DNA of 34,416 nt from Saccoglossus kowalevskii (taxonomy: Eukaryota > Hemichordata > Enteropneusta > Harrimaniidae), in contig NW_003137828.1 of the NCBI RefSeq assembly GCF_000003605.2, positions 250,763-285,178 on the forward strand, in the 5' to 3' direction. Every line of letters begins with the position of its first letter. The stretch's first letter is position 1. Position numbers and translations under genes: made by a program. Positions 1 through 10,969 of the stretch are shown here, piece after piece. The notes under the pieces are model-generated. The model ran no database searches and was not told the DNA's origin. It worked only from the letters and a program-made list of their open reading frames with translations.

Positions 1-388
1 TAGTTCGGTAGCCAATGAAAATACCATGTTCATTTGCATATCGACCGTGAAAATACCGAAAACATTATTGCATGGGTGATATGCAAATTAGTTTGGGCCA
101 AAATAAGTGACTGCCTAATAGTACCATTACTGTTGTTCAAATTTCATTTCACTCGGCAAGTATATTCATGTACCCCAGGGGGAAATATCGTACTTCTAAA
201 TATTGTTTACTCTGAAAAACTGTACTCCTGAAGGAACTACTTTGTTTGCTCTCAGACCTCATTTGCATATGGGTTGTGTAAATACCGATTTTGATTTCAA
301 GGACGAATCAAAATATACTGCAGTACATATGTAATAATATTATATACCAGTAAAATTAAGTTTTAAATAATATTTTCTGTCTCTGCAG
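1..388 (+). other. Last intron of the KCNQ gene (3' part)
   Basis: Non-coding sequence that ends in a good splice acceptor: a pyrimidine-rich stretch and CAG at 386-388. It holds three octamer (POU/OCT-type) words: ATTTGCATAT at 32-41 and 261-270, and the inverted form ATATGCAAAT at 79-88. The two direct copies sit in a diverged repeat, because both are followed by a GTGAAAATACCGA/GTGTAAATACCGA word. The intron's 5' end and all earlier KCNQ exons lie outside the window. Confidence 0.7.
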
Positions 389-953
389 GCTAGATGAAAT
401 TCTTGGAAAAACTGAAGGAAAGAATGGAATCGAGTTGTATAATACAAAGGTTCCTATGATCACCAGGGTTATAAAAGTTGAGAAAAAGGTCAATATGATT
501 GATCGAAAATTAGATATGTTGATTGAACTCTACAGAGAAGAAAGGCAAGAAAAAATGAAAGCGTTACAACAAAATAAACATGAACATGATGATCAGAATG
601 ATAGTGACAAAGACACTAAAGATCCCCCATCACGGATTAGGCGGCATGGAAGAGCCAGAAAGTTGTCACGGGTAAAATCAGAGGGGCATGGGGCACATGT
701 TGATACCCATGAAAAGTCTGAACGCAGAGTTGAATTCAGAAAACTCTCTGATTCACAACCGAGTATTCCATCGTCTTTAAATTTAGATGCACCAGATGCA
801 ACAACTGTTACAGTATCCACAGCACTTTCACAACCATCAATCACTACTACTACTGAAAGTGAACAAGGCCTGCAGCTCGCAAATGCCAAAGGTGTTGGTA
901 GGGGACAAAATATTCCTGATTATGACAGTGCAATAGACGATACTAGAGTTTAG
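389..953 (+). CDS. KCNQ: KCNQ (Kv7) potassium channel, C-terminal coding exon (partial gene)
   Basis: This is the last coding exon of a voltage-gated potassium channel alpha subunit of the plasma membrane (M-current/KCNQ family). It opens after an acceptor CAG at 386-388, carries one leftover base, then 187 codons and a TAG at 951-953. Residues 1-7 (LDEILGK) match the end of KCNQ helix C (RVDQIVGR in human KCNQ2). Residues 24-52 match the helix-D assembly coiled coil: ITRVIKVEKKV and DRKLDMLIELY resemble GRLGKVEKQV and EKKLDFLVNIY. Hydrophobic a/d positions V27, V30, V34, I37, L41, L44 and Y48 keep a perfect 3-4 heptad. After that comes a polar, Lys/Glu-rich then Ser/Thr-rich tail with a basic patch (IRRHGRARKLSR). 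The protein ends in DTRV, a class I PDZ-ligand pattern. No ankyrin-G anchor motif of the vertebrate KCNQ2/3 type is visible. The six membrane helices, pore and calmodulin-binding helices A/B must lie upstream of the window. Confidence 0.87.
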
Positions 954-3900
954 TATATCAGCTTACATCCATATGTATATTTTGCCCAGGGAGCCAGCTG
1001 TGAATAGTCAACTTTCTTGCCAAAGACAGAAATCAACAGATACAATAGTTAAAATTTTGGTAGAGCTTCCTACTTCTGTTTTAACACGATTTGGAGCTAA
1101 TCACACATAATGATTTAATTGGAATTAAAGATACTACTAACCCATTGTGTGGATATATATGTTCATGACTTCAACGGAATATTATCCAAGGAAAGTATGC
1201 GCGTACATGCGTGTCATCTGTAACATATCCATTTCTTTATTTCGTTTTCATTCCTGGATCATGCAGTGAAAAACAACAATAGATTTATTTGAAACTAGTA
1301 AAGCAAAGAATGTCACTGCTTTCTGGATATAAGGAGCTGAATGCTGTGCCTAAAATGGGATTATTATATCTAACTAATTGCTTCATATAAAACTACCGAA
1401 CCAGGATGTATTCTCACATAGAATATCAAAGAAATGCTACTTACTAAATGGAATAGTGTAGACATTTGTTTGAGTGATTCTGAGTGGATTATCAATATAC
1501 ATAACCTGAAATGGAAGTAGTGTTACTCAACATTACTGCCTAGTTGGGACATTATCAAGTACCTGTTTTAGAAATGTTTTCGTTGGTTTCTGTCTGGGCC
1601 ATCTCAGCAAATATTGATAGCGAGTTGTGTGCTGAGGAATTTTGAACCTTGCGGATAAACATTACTGCCATGGACACAATGCTTCTTCTGGATATAGTTG
1701 TTAAGAGAAACATAACTTTACAAACGCAAACAAGAGAAGAATTACTGCCGTCAACAAGTGAATGAAGCTTCGACAAAACAGTCATGAATTTACATGTTTT
1801 AATTTAGTTGTTAATTTGTTTTTCATGTTTTGTTTGATATTGTTTTTAATTTTTTATTACTTTCATTTCATACATTCACAAAGAACAGCGTAATTATGAG
1901 TTTCCAAAGCATGAGAGGTAATACAGAAAATATATGCTGTGTTTTTCTGGATTTTCATGAGATAATTAGGCCGTTTTTTGTTGTCCACATTATTTTTTAA
2001 ATTCTGGACTCTGATGTTCGAAAAATATGAAGAGTTACATACTATTACAGGAATGAGTGTGGTTCTTGTGTGTTGGGGCTTGTTACCCAATTATGTATGG
2101 TATTTGCCTGCGAGAGATATTTTTTCTATGCAATTTCTGCGACGATGGCAGCTGCGATTCATGGCTTGCTACTTAAGCAGTACTATTGATAAAAAAGTGT
2201 ATGTTCGATTATATTGACATAAGTATAATTCTCGCAAGTTACATGAAACCTTTGCTCCGGTATGGTCTTATGAAAGTCTTTATTATTTCCTAAACAGTGA
2301 ATTGCTCGTGAGGTATGGTCGTCATTGGTGGTACCTTTAACGCGAAAATGAATACTATGTAGTTATATTTTGCAAGATTGTCAAATTACTTAATATATAT
2401 CTGCTTGATAACAGAGTTTCTTCTTTTTGTCTGTTGGTCACGTAGAACTATTTGCTACATGTTTCCTCGGAGGCCCAGCTCTCTTTGGATGTAAAATGTA
2501 ACTCTTACATAAGTTTTGGTCTATTTGACTGGTCTATCACAGAAACGTCACAAGTGGAAAATATGAAGGCATCTCAGAGTCTTTCAATATATATTCAGGG
2601 CATTGCACAGTAATTTAAGTAGCTATACTATTATTATTATTATATTTAAAACTAAATCTATTTATCACTTTTCACGTCAGTCATGTGTGCACAATTTTTA
2701 CTATTTGAAGGAGATGTCTTTTTTTTCTTTAATGTCATCACTTAAATACTTCGCACAATATCTGCTACTATTTCAATTGAAATGAAAGCCACAACTGAAT
2801 TCTTTGTTAATTGTGACAGGGTTTAGAAACGTTTAAAAGTTTAGACCAAGTTCAAATTAGTTAGGCGTTCTGGGTGATCAGAAATTTGAAAAGTTGTGTT
2901 TTGGTGTAAACATGTTGACTGCATACTTTTATAAAGTATGTATATTCTACGTTCTCAGCATGTCATTGCACTATACGTGTGTTATTCATTGCAGCACAAC
3001 AACGCACTCTCACTCCAGCAAGCCACTTTCGACTCTAGCACTCAATCCCAAGCGTATCCCATCTAGGAAAATAGTGAAATGAATCACCAGAAGTTTAATA
3101 CATATAGTGTTCACTCTATCATTATTCTTCTTTACTTGACACTCTACTTGCATATTTATGTTTTGTATAAATGAGCTGCATTGGCATTTTAAATGTTTAT
3201 GACATGTTTTAATTACTTGAAATGGCCTCCTACATTACCTCATGAAATTTTCGGAAATAACGTCATTTTCAGGTACATGATTGCTCAACCACTTTTCACC
3301 TGATATTGGAAACGTTATCGAGTCATATATTCTAATCTCTTTTTACTGTTTCATGTTTTTATTTTTATTTTACTTTTGACTGGAGGCTGAATGAAGCGCA
3401 GGTGTTTTATTTACCGTCTCAAATTTTATTTATTAATTAATTTATTTATTTATTAAATATTTATTCAGCAGGAGCGGGTTTTAAATTAAACTGTGGCGGG
3501 CATAAGCAGTAGTTTCTAGCGAGTTTCTAGTGCTCGTGATATTCTGTGCCTTACGTCAGTAACGCCGGCTCGTTTGAGGGTAATTCATGACGTGCTGGTC
3601 GGCGATCCGTGCAAACCAAAATATGTACCCAAACTACTACAGTTTGTTCAATATTTCATTTGACCTACGAAGCCATGGTGTAATAAATAGATACTTTACT
3701 GTTTTGGTTAACACGACAAACTATCCTCTAAGGTGAACAAATTGGGGACGTATTTGACAAAATATCACGTGACACTGAAACCCACTAATGGTCTACTGAT
3801 ATTCAGGTGTTGGCTATTAACCTACATAGCAAGGGGACAGTGAAAGACACTGTGTTCATGCGGTATAAACACGAAACTCGCCACACATCTCAAAATTCGT

Positions 3901-4552
3901 ATGCATGAGGTGTCCCTGTAAACATGAGCAATATCAAAAAAAAAAAAACTTTTTTCGGAATTTAGATGGACTGTTCAATATGTTTACCTGAGATTTGCGG
4001 GTCTTTAAGAACAGGCGGTGATAAAGTTCTAATGAAACGTATGCTACGAACATGCCATTGTATTTGAATACAATATATCCATTTCTATATTTGCACCCAA
4101 AAGTCAGCACCTAGTAATTCAACTTTTTTTCTGGGGATTGTTTTGAAGCCCTGATATGTCTTACCTCTCCACCCTCTGTGTTCTACATCTTCATACATGG
4201 TGATACTACAATTATATATACTTAAACACTTTACTATAATATAAATAGTAGCGGATTCTAGCGTAATTTTCTCTTTTATGTAACTTTTAGAACCATTCTT
4301 GGTTATTTCCCTACTAAACATTCTGGCAATGGCCATTCTATTTTCGAAAAATACAAATGGTGGTTTTATCGTAGACTTTATATACCATTGTGTAAACCTG
4401 GCAGGTTGCAGTTGAACAATACTGTGTACCTATTTATTTACTGATATCTACGTTTATTCTGATCTCAACACGTTGCTTGGCGCATTTCACTTGCTGTTAG
4501 CTTGCCATAAAATGTACGTGGCTCAGACTATACATGTACTCTGTACAATAAA
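954..4552 (+). other. KCNQ 3' flank, probable 3' UTR; no gene seen
   Basis: About 3.6 kb of AT-rich sequence after the KCNQ stop. Open frames here are short, lack splice context and match nothing I know. Possible polyadenylation signals on the + strand are ATTAAA at 1124-1129, AATAAA at 3682-3687 and AATAAA at 4547-4552. Which one is used cannot be told from sequence. A TTTA-rich low-complexity run lies at about 3425-3469 and an A12 run at about 3937-3948. Confidence 0.5.
3425..3469. repeat. TTTA-type low-complexity tract
   Basis: An imperfect run of TTTA/TTAA units, seen directly in the sequence. No flanking duplication is evident. It is probably a simple AT-rich tract in the KCNQ-BMP intergenic region. 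Confidence 0.7.
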
Positions 4553-7500
4553 TATACCTTTAGGTGCTAATTAGTTGCTTTCCCTGTTATATGTGTTCCT
4601 TACCAAGCGCAAACTCGGTGTTAATGACTTGCTTTTCTATTGTATTATAGCTTTGCCGTGGCCACATTGCTTATATAGAGTAACATCAGCATGTGTCACA
4701 CAAAGCATTGATACGTTCTTTGGATGCGAGTGGGCGGTGGTAGGACAAAGTTGATGTATAGAACGCGAATTTTTCTGTACATTCGTGTTTCGCTAAAATT
4801 GTAAATAACTTACAGGATAATAAAATAATTTCTTTTAAGTTGTTAATTTTTTAACAATTACATTTTGAATTCAAAGTACTCTCAATCAACCCGTCGTCTA
4901 CAGTGCACAGATAAGCCACAACTTTCAAGTTTTATAGTTGCATACAATTTTATTTGCAGGCCAAATCAATGGTGGCTATATATCTGATTGTTATGTGTAA
5001 GGAATTATTTGGCAAATATCACATTTGAAACGCAATCACGTGTAGAATAGAGAACACCTACTGTATATTATAATGCTTCCATTGCATACTACCAAATCTC
5101 ATCAACCTATGCTAATGAGCAAACGTGTGTCAGGCACATGACAGACACGTCTGCTGATTTACATTATATTGTGCCAGAGACTAATGCCACATGATGGATT
5201 CCGTATAGATGTCGACGATGTGTGTGTGTATGCGTGTAATATTTGGTTAATGATTGGAGTGTAAGTGGTAAGGGTGATGATTGCACAAATGAACCATCAT
5301 GGGTATATTCGTACTAACTCAATCAATTGAAAATTCGATTTGGATATTACATTTTTATACAGTTTGGATCTATGTGCATCTCTTTAAGGATACGTTTTAT
5401 AAACGTCAGTCTTTGATGTTATTGTCCAATTCAATTATTAGATCACGTGTGTGAAAAGGTTTTATTTTATATAAATATGTACATAAAACTTTACTGACTC
5501 TGGTCAACTCTTTGAAATTTGCCAAATAATTTCTGTGATTGTGTAAACTTATAGGATTACGCTGATACTGTGTAGATGTTCCGTGTCCATGAATTCAAGA
5601 AACTATATGTATAATATTATTTTTACAATCTGCCAAACGTGGAAGAAAATATATAATTTCATTTCTTAACTCTTTATAGTTTTTCCCCTTCAGCTTTTAA
5701 ACTATAATAACTTGCATACTGTAAGTAGTCTAAACGCACTGAGAGGATTTCAATTTGACTACTGTCGAGGTGTAATATTATTTAACTTCTTTGTATCCTG
5801 ACAAAAGTCATTTTTATCAGAATTAAAAATATTTCAAAACATCCATATATATAATTTTAGTAAGTGTGCTTTTTTGTAAGCTGTGCCCTCTAGCAACGAA
5901 GACCTATGACGTAAATGGGTAAAAGAAATGGGAGTAATTATCGGACAAGTGCATCTGTTCCCAGAAGATGCATAAATCCTTTTTTTTTTTTTTTTTAGTT
6001 CTCCAACTTATTTCGGGAATTGTAATTTATTTGTTCAATGTGTATATAGGAGCGCCCGGGTTTCCGTGATTCGAGAAAGTTGTTCTTTATTTCGTAATAT
6101 CCATGGACGAATTTAAAAACAAAAACGTGCCCACGCAACTCATATTTAACTGTAGTAACATAGTTTAGTGGATTATCACTCGGGGTTCGACGGTGGGCTA
6201 TATCATCAAATCAATATTCGATGAGAAACATTTGTTTGAGATGCGCGCGAGTTGTTTCCTGTATCGCCATTAGACCCCTCCCGTTCGAATTTATAGGATG
6301 GCTATTTTAAATTACTCGTACTTCGACAGCGAACTTCGAACATTGCATACTTCCTGGGTTAGTATTGTATAGCGCATATCCGAGGCGGAACTCGGTCTGC
6401 AATGAATGATGGGATTTTGTTGTAGTGAAAACAATAAATAACATCTTAGTCAATAAACGTCACAATACGTCAGCTTTCAATCAGTATAACCGGTGACTTT
6501 CAGACTCGATTGTTAAAACGTCAACTAGCGACTATCTTAAGCGTCGGTATAGCCCATTAAATTGAACTCGTCATGCAAGGCGCTGAATGCGTATAGTTCA
6601 ACTACTTTGTCAATATTCCTGTAACTCGGGACATTGGGAAAATTTATATATAGAACCAAAAATGTAATCATTTTCTTACATCACGGGAATATGCACATTT
6701 ATAAAATAAAATGGTAATATGCCCGACAAAAAAGCAGGAAAAGCCAAAAAAAATAGAATTAACTAAGGAAACAATGCGAGTATTAAAACAATATGTATAT
6801 TGGGTTTACGAATAGCGAAGTTGTAGTCTGGAAACCAACCTATCCGAGTGCGCTTGAGAATGGGCTGGCGAATCGCTATGTAACAACGTAGTCTGCTCTG
6901 TTATCAGACCCATTCACTAGTATATTATTCATAAATGTTTCAAAGTTTCACGACCCCAGACGCCATCTAGACTAGCGAAGATGGGGAAAATGAACTGACT
7001 CATGCATAAGATTTTAATCAGATCGAGGTACCTGGGATATAAGGAGGGAATGTGTGCACACATTGGGGGCGTTCATGCCTATATTTGAAATGCGCAAGAC
7101 GTCACACAAAATCGTTCTTTTTTTCGTGTTTTCATGTACGAGGTTAATGATTGTTCTACGCGAAGCACTTGACCACCATAAGATGGATGATTAGACTATA
7201 TGGCATTTACGTGATGATCATCAATGTATCGCCAATCAATTGATTATATACTCAATGGAGGCCAACACTCAGTAATGACTAGAATGTTCACCGTGCGTGA
7301 CTCAAGCCACCATCGTAAACGGCGTGGAGTCACGCATCACCGTGGCCGTGACCGATGGGGGGGGGCCCTAATGAGCTGTCAGTATACGAAGAGTGGTGGG
7401 CGGTTATACGTCGTCAGTTTGCTTATATTACGATTTTGTATATTATGATTCGAGATAATCGAACTACTGACGATTTCCGGTCCAGCTCCAATTATAATTA

Positions 7501-9240
7501 TATCCCCGTGTTTGATTTGTCCCGATTTTTTGGCAAACCACATCCTTAAATTAAGCGTACAAAAACAACGACACTGCGATGTAGCAAAAAGGGATATCTG
7601 TAGTACCACGGAATGTTCATCTTTAACATATTTGCATGAATTTGGATAACAAGAATTGGAATTTGGGGAAAACATAGAATTCTTGCTAGATGGTATGCAA
7701 CCTGGCTTTCACGTCACACATTCTAATCAGGAAAAAAGTAGTGGATGGAAAATACTATACATCCGCAGTTGACTCAAAGCAGAGGGACAAGGTAAAAAAA
7801 CAAATTCATACTGAGATCACCCATGGGCGCTATGTGTTAACCGATAACACCTTATATGGCGTGTGCTTTAGGAGCACCCCCCCCCCCTCCAAAGATTTAT
7901 TGTGAAGTTCACCTCATTCATGATTGTAGCAGTCTTGCTTGGGATGTTTTGAATGGTTATGACACAATAGACCACTATCGTTATCAGACTCTTGAGGGTA
8001 TTTTTTCGCTTTTGAATTCAAATTATGTCATGGCAAAAGTCGCATTTGCAGAGTGCATATTGCATACTGGTATAACGTGAAATTTCCCAATTCGTGGCCA
8101 ACCTTCATTTATGTAATATTATACATACATTTTCTTTGTCTTGTAACTTTCTTACTTATAATATAAATAAGCTTTACTACGCTAAAAACCAAAGAAGATA
8201 TACTAGTATATCAATTTTCTTTAAAGACGTGATAAAGCTCACTTTACTCGCACAACTCATTTACATATTCATTTTTGTACGATGCCCGCCCTGCATATGT
8301 AGCTATGCGGTCAAACGCACTATGGTCCGTCATGGTTTAATTTTGATCTCACGACAGTGTACGAGTTGGGTTTTTTTATGGCGCCCTCTATGGATGCATG
8401 CATGCTATTGGCCTTAAATGCCTTCCTGTCGGACGAAGTCTGAAACGAGGACTCGCGTTTTGGGTTCCGGCCGTGCGTTTTCAAAGTTGGTACAAAAAGA
8501 AGTTATAATAGGATACATATGCACGTCAATTTTATTTTTCGTTTGGTTTACCTTTGACCCACTGGCGGCTATTTCCGTCTTGAAAAACAGTATTCGATCA
8601 TATCAACAATTTCTCAGCCATGCCTTGAATTAATTTCACTCGAAGTTGGTATTGACATCACTTACGAGTTACTGATGCACGTCAAAATGGACGAGTTTTC
8701 TGCCCGTTTTTGAGAGATATTATACAACATTGGATTAAATGTGTTACAAAGGTAATACAGTTTGGGTTTAATGGTTTTTAGCACTTTTTGACCGACTTTG
8801 TGGAAAATAGTTACAAAGACAATATACAAATATACGTTGTTTGTTGTTGTAATGATCTTTGACAATAAATCAAATTCGTCACCCGTTATGACCTACCACA
8901 ACGCTGATTCAAGCCCTCATTCAAACTGCATGGAACCTGTATCCATGGTCAATTGTGTGTTGCCCACTGTGGAATTACTTTGCCATTTAATGTTTGTAAT
9001 TTTTTTTGGCAAATTACCAGTGGAATAATGTATAATTGTTAAATAAACTATTTTTCTTTTTCTCATTTACCCCCACTTGATACTGAAATGCATTTTTGTG
9101 TATGTGTATTGTGTATGCATTTTTTGTTTGAACTAGTTTCATTTTGCACAGCATTGGTCAATTTACGTCCTAGTACCAGTAATTCCCCCACAATCACACA
9201 GTATTATCTACAACCACATTTTAGGTTTAAATACATTGAG
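4553..9240. other. Intergenic DNA between convergent KCNQ and BMP genes; no gene seen
   Basis: No open frame has a convincing protein, start or splice context. Visible items: a T run at about 5980-5997; a patch richer in CpG at about 6040-6560; a 9-bp hairpin stem at 7295-7303 with 7327-7335; a G run at about 7356-7364; and a C run at about 7877-7888. The CpG-richer patch could be a regulatory element but has no decisive motif. Confidence 0.5.
7295..7335. repeat. Short inverted repeat (hairpin)
   Basis: GCGTGACTC at 7295-7303 pairs perfectly with GAGTCACGC at 7327-7335 across a 23-base loop. There is no T run after it and no gene boundary beside it, so no function is assigned. Confidence 0.5.
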
Positions 9241-10708
9241 TTTATTAAAACATATATAACCGTGCACGAGGTTTGGAATACAACCCGTAATGAATAATGT
9301 GTGTAAACGTCTATGCTGGGACGGTCACGTGTACGTCAAACGACATCTAATGAAAATATCCGAGCCTGTTAATTTAAAGTTATTTTTCCACGACTCAGTT
9401 ACTTTTTTCGGATATTTAAGCAACAAATGTGACCTCTGGAAAATACTGCAATCCAAGACGCCAATTAAGTAGAACAAAGGCAAGCATAACCACTGCACAT
9501 TATTTAAAAAAAACATGCGTTAATTAAGAATATACAATCACTAAAATCCAGTTGCGAAGAAAATTGAATTCAGTTCTGGATTTGAGTTAAACGTCCACAC
9601 ACGTGGGACATGGCAGTTGACGCCATCAAACACACAATATCTCGTTAATGACTGAAGCATCGAAAACACATAATAATATAGTTACAAGTTCATAATTGAA
9701 TGCTTTGAATAAATTTGAATCTGAAAAATGTGAAAAGATTAAATCAGGAAAGTATGAACACTCGTACTCAAACAAAAGCAACCTGAGCTATCAGTTATAG
9801 CGGGCGTGCTTCGCCGCGTATCACATTCCCGGTAGATGAATTGTGACTGGTACAACGCCTTACTCTCAGTAACAAACCATTTCGAAACACAATAAAAACA
9901 AGACGAACGACGATGATCTAGAAGGTATCTTTCGAAGAAATATATATAACAATTAAACTCCCATGTATATGAACACAATTTTCGAATTCGTTAAATGTCA
10001 TGCATTTTTGTTTACAATACAAATAGAAATAAAAATCTTTACACAACTAAATACCTTAATATTGTGAGCAGTGTCAGCGTAAGTTAAATAGAAATAAACA
10101 AGATGTCTTCTATATAAGATATTTGTCACATACGTATACAAGTCCCTGAATTAAAAAGTATATATCTCACGCAACGTGTATATAATACACTGTATAATAA
10201 ATTAAAAACAACAGTATTTCATATTATCACCGTAAGTGGCAGTTTCCAAAATGCCACAAGACGAACTGCTGTAACATAAAAAATATAGCATTACCTGCCG
10301 GGCGGATCTCCTTGTATACTTAGTTTTTTAAAAACGATTAAACTAAAATATACAAAGCATATAAATGAGGTCAATCGTCCGAGAAAATAACATATCAGAA
10401 AAAAAAACACAGACGAAATGTTCAAACTTCAACTTCATCATGGATAATAAGATGTCCCATGATACTTTTCGAGTAAAGAAAAAAATTAGCCGATTCACAT
10501 TAAAGGTGAACAATAAAAATATAGGCTTCATCACTTGGCAAGCTGTCGTCTGATCTGAGAGTTTCCCGTCAATTCTGCCTTTTGTGACACAAGTGAAAAG
10601 CCGCTGTATTTTTTGTTCACAGTATGCAAACTGCTTTCCGAGAAACCGACCAATTATTAATTTTGTGAAGAAGAAACATTCACGCATTAAGGCGTGAATA
10701 AAAAATAT
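9241..10708 (-). other. BMP 3' flank, probable 3' UTR
   Basis: Sequence downstream of the BMP stop, read on the - strand. It is AT-rich with no supported gene. The nearest canonical - strand AATAAA I found is TTTATT on the + strand at 9241-9246, about 1.5 kb after the stop. If used, it would give a long 3' UTR. Variant signals nearer the stop are possible. Confidence 0.35.
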
Positions 10709-10969
10709 TCAGTGACAACCGCACGATTTGACTATCATGTTACGGTATTTTTTCAGTATGACGTTAGAACTGTCATCGAAATAGAGTACCGAGATGGCGT
10801 TTAACTTGGTGGGTGCACAACAAGGCTTGGGAACTGCTTCCGGATCCATGAGATGAACCAGGGTCTGGACTATAGCATGATTTGTTGCATTCATATGTGC
10901 ATTCAAGGGAAATGAACATTCCCCATTGCAGTAAAAAGCGGAATAGCCATCTGGAGCAATAATCCAGTC
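10709..10969 (-). CDS. bmp5-8: BMP coding exon 6: most of the mature cystine-knot domain and stop
   Basis: It encodes residues 324-409 and the stop. The acceptor is TTTCAG at 10970-10975 (- strand) in phase 0, so exon 5 ends with Gln and this exon starts DWIIAPDGY. It contains six of the seven cysteines: YCNGEC, KPCCAPT and SCGCH. C373-C374 include the inter-chain disulphide cysteine of the family. The glycosylation site MNATNH is intact. The whole segment is one 261-nt exon. Vertebrate BMP5-7 genes, as I recall, split it after the AIVQTL motif. Confidence 0.97.
   Translation of the reverse strand, partial: DWIIAPDGYSAFYCNGECSFPLNAHMNATNHAIVQTLVHLMDPEAVPKPCCAPTKLNAISVLYFDDSSNVILKKYRNMIVKSCGCH

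Noticed and set aside
6170-6200. GGTTCGACGG as a possible tRNA B box
   Set aside because: It does not fit GGTTCGANTCC, and no matching A box or cloverleaf was found nearby.
6380-6425. ATGATGGGATTTTGTTGTAGT, similar to a reversed ZNF143 (ACTACAA...TCCCA) motif
   Set aside because: The spacing is off by about two bases from the consensus and no promoter feature surrounds it.
9739-9978. 79-codon - frame in the BMP 3' flank
   Set aside because: It lies after the BMP stop, has no splice context and shows no domain; it is best read as 3' UTR or intergenic DNA.
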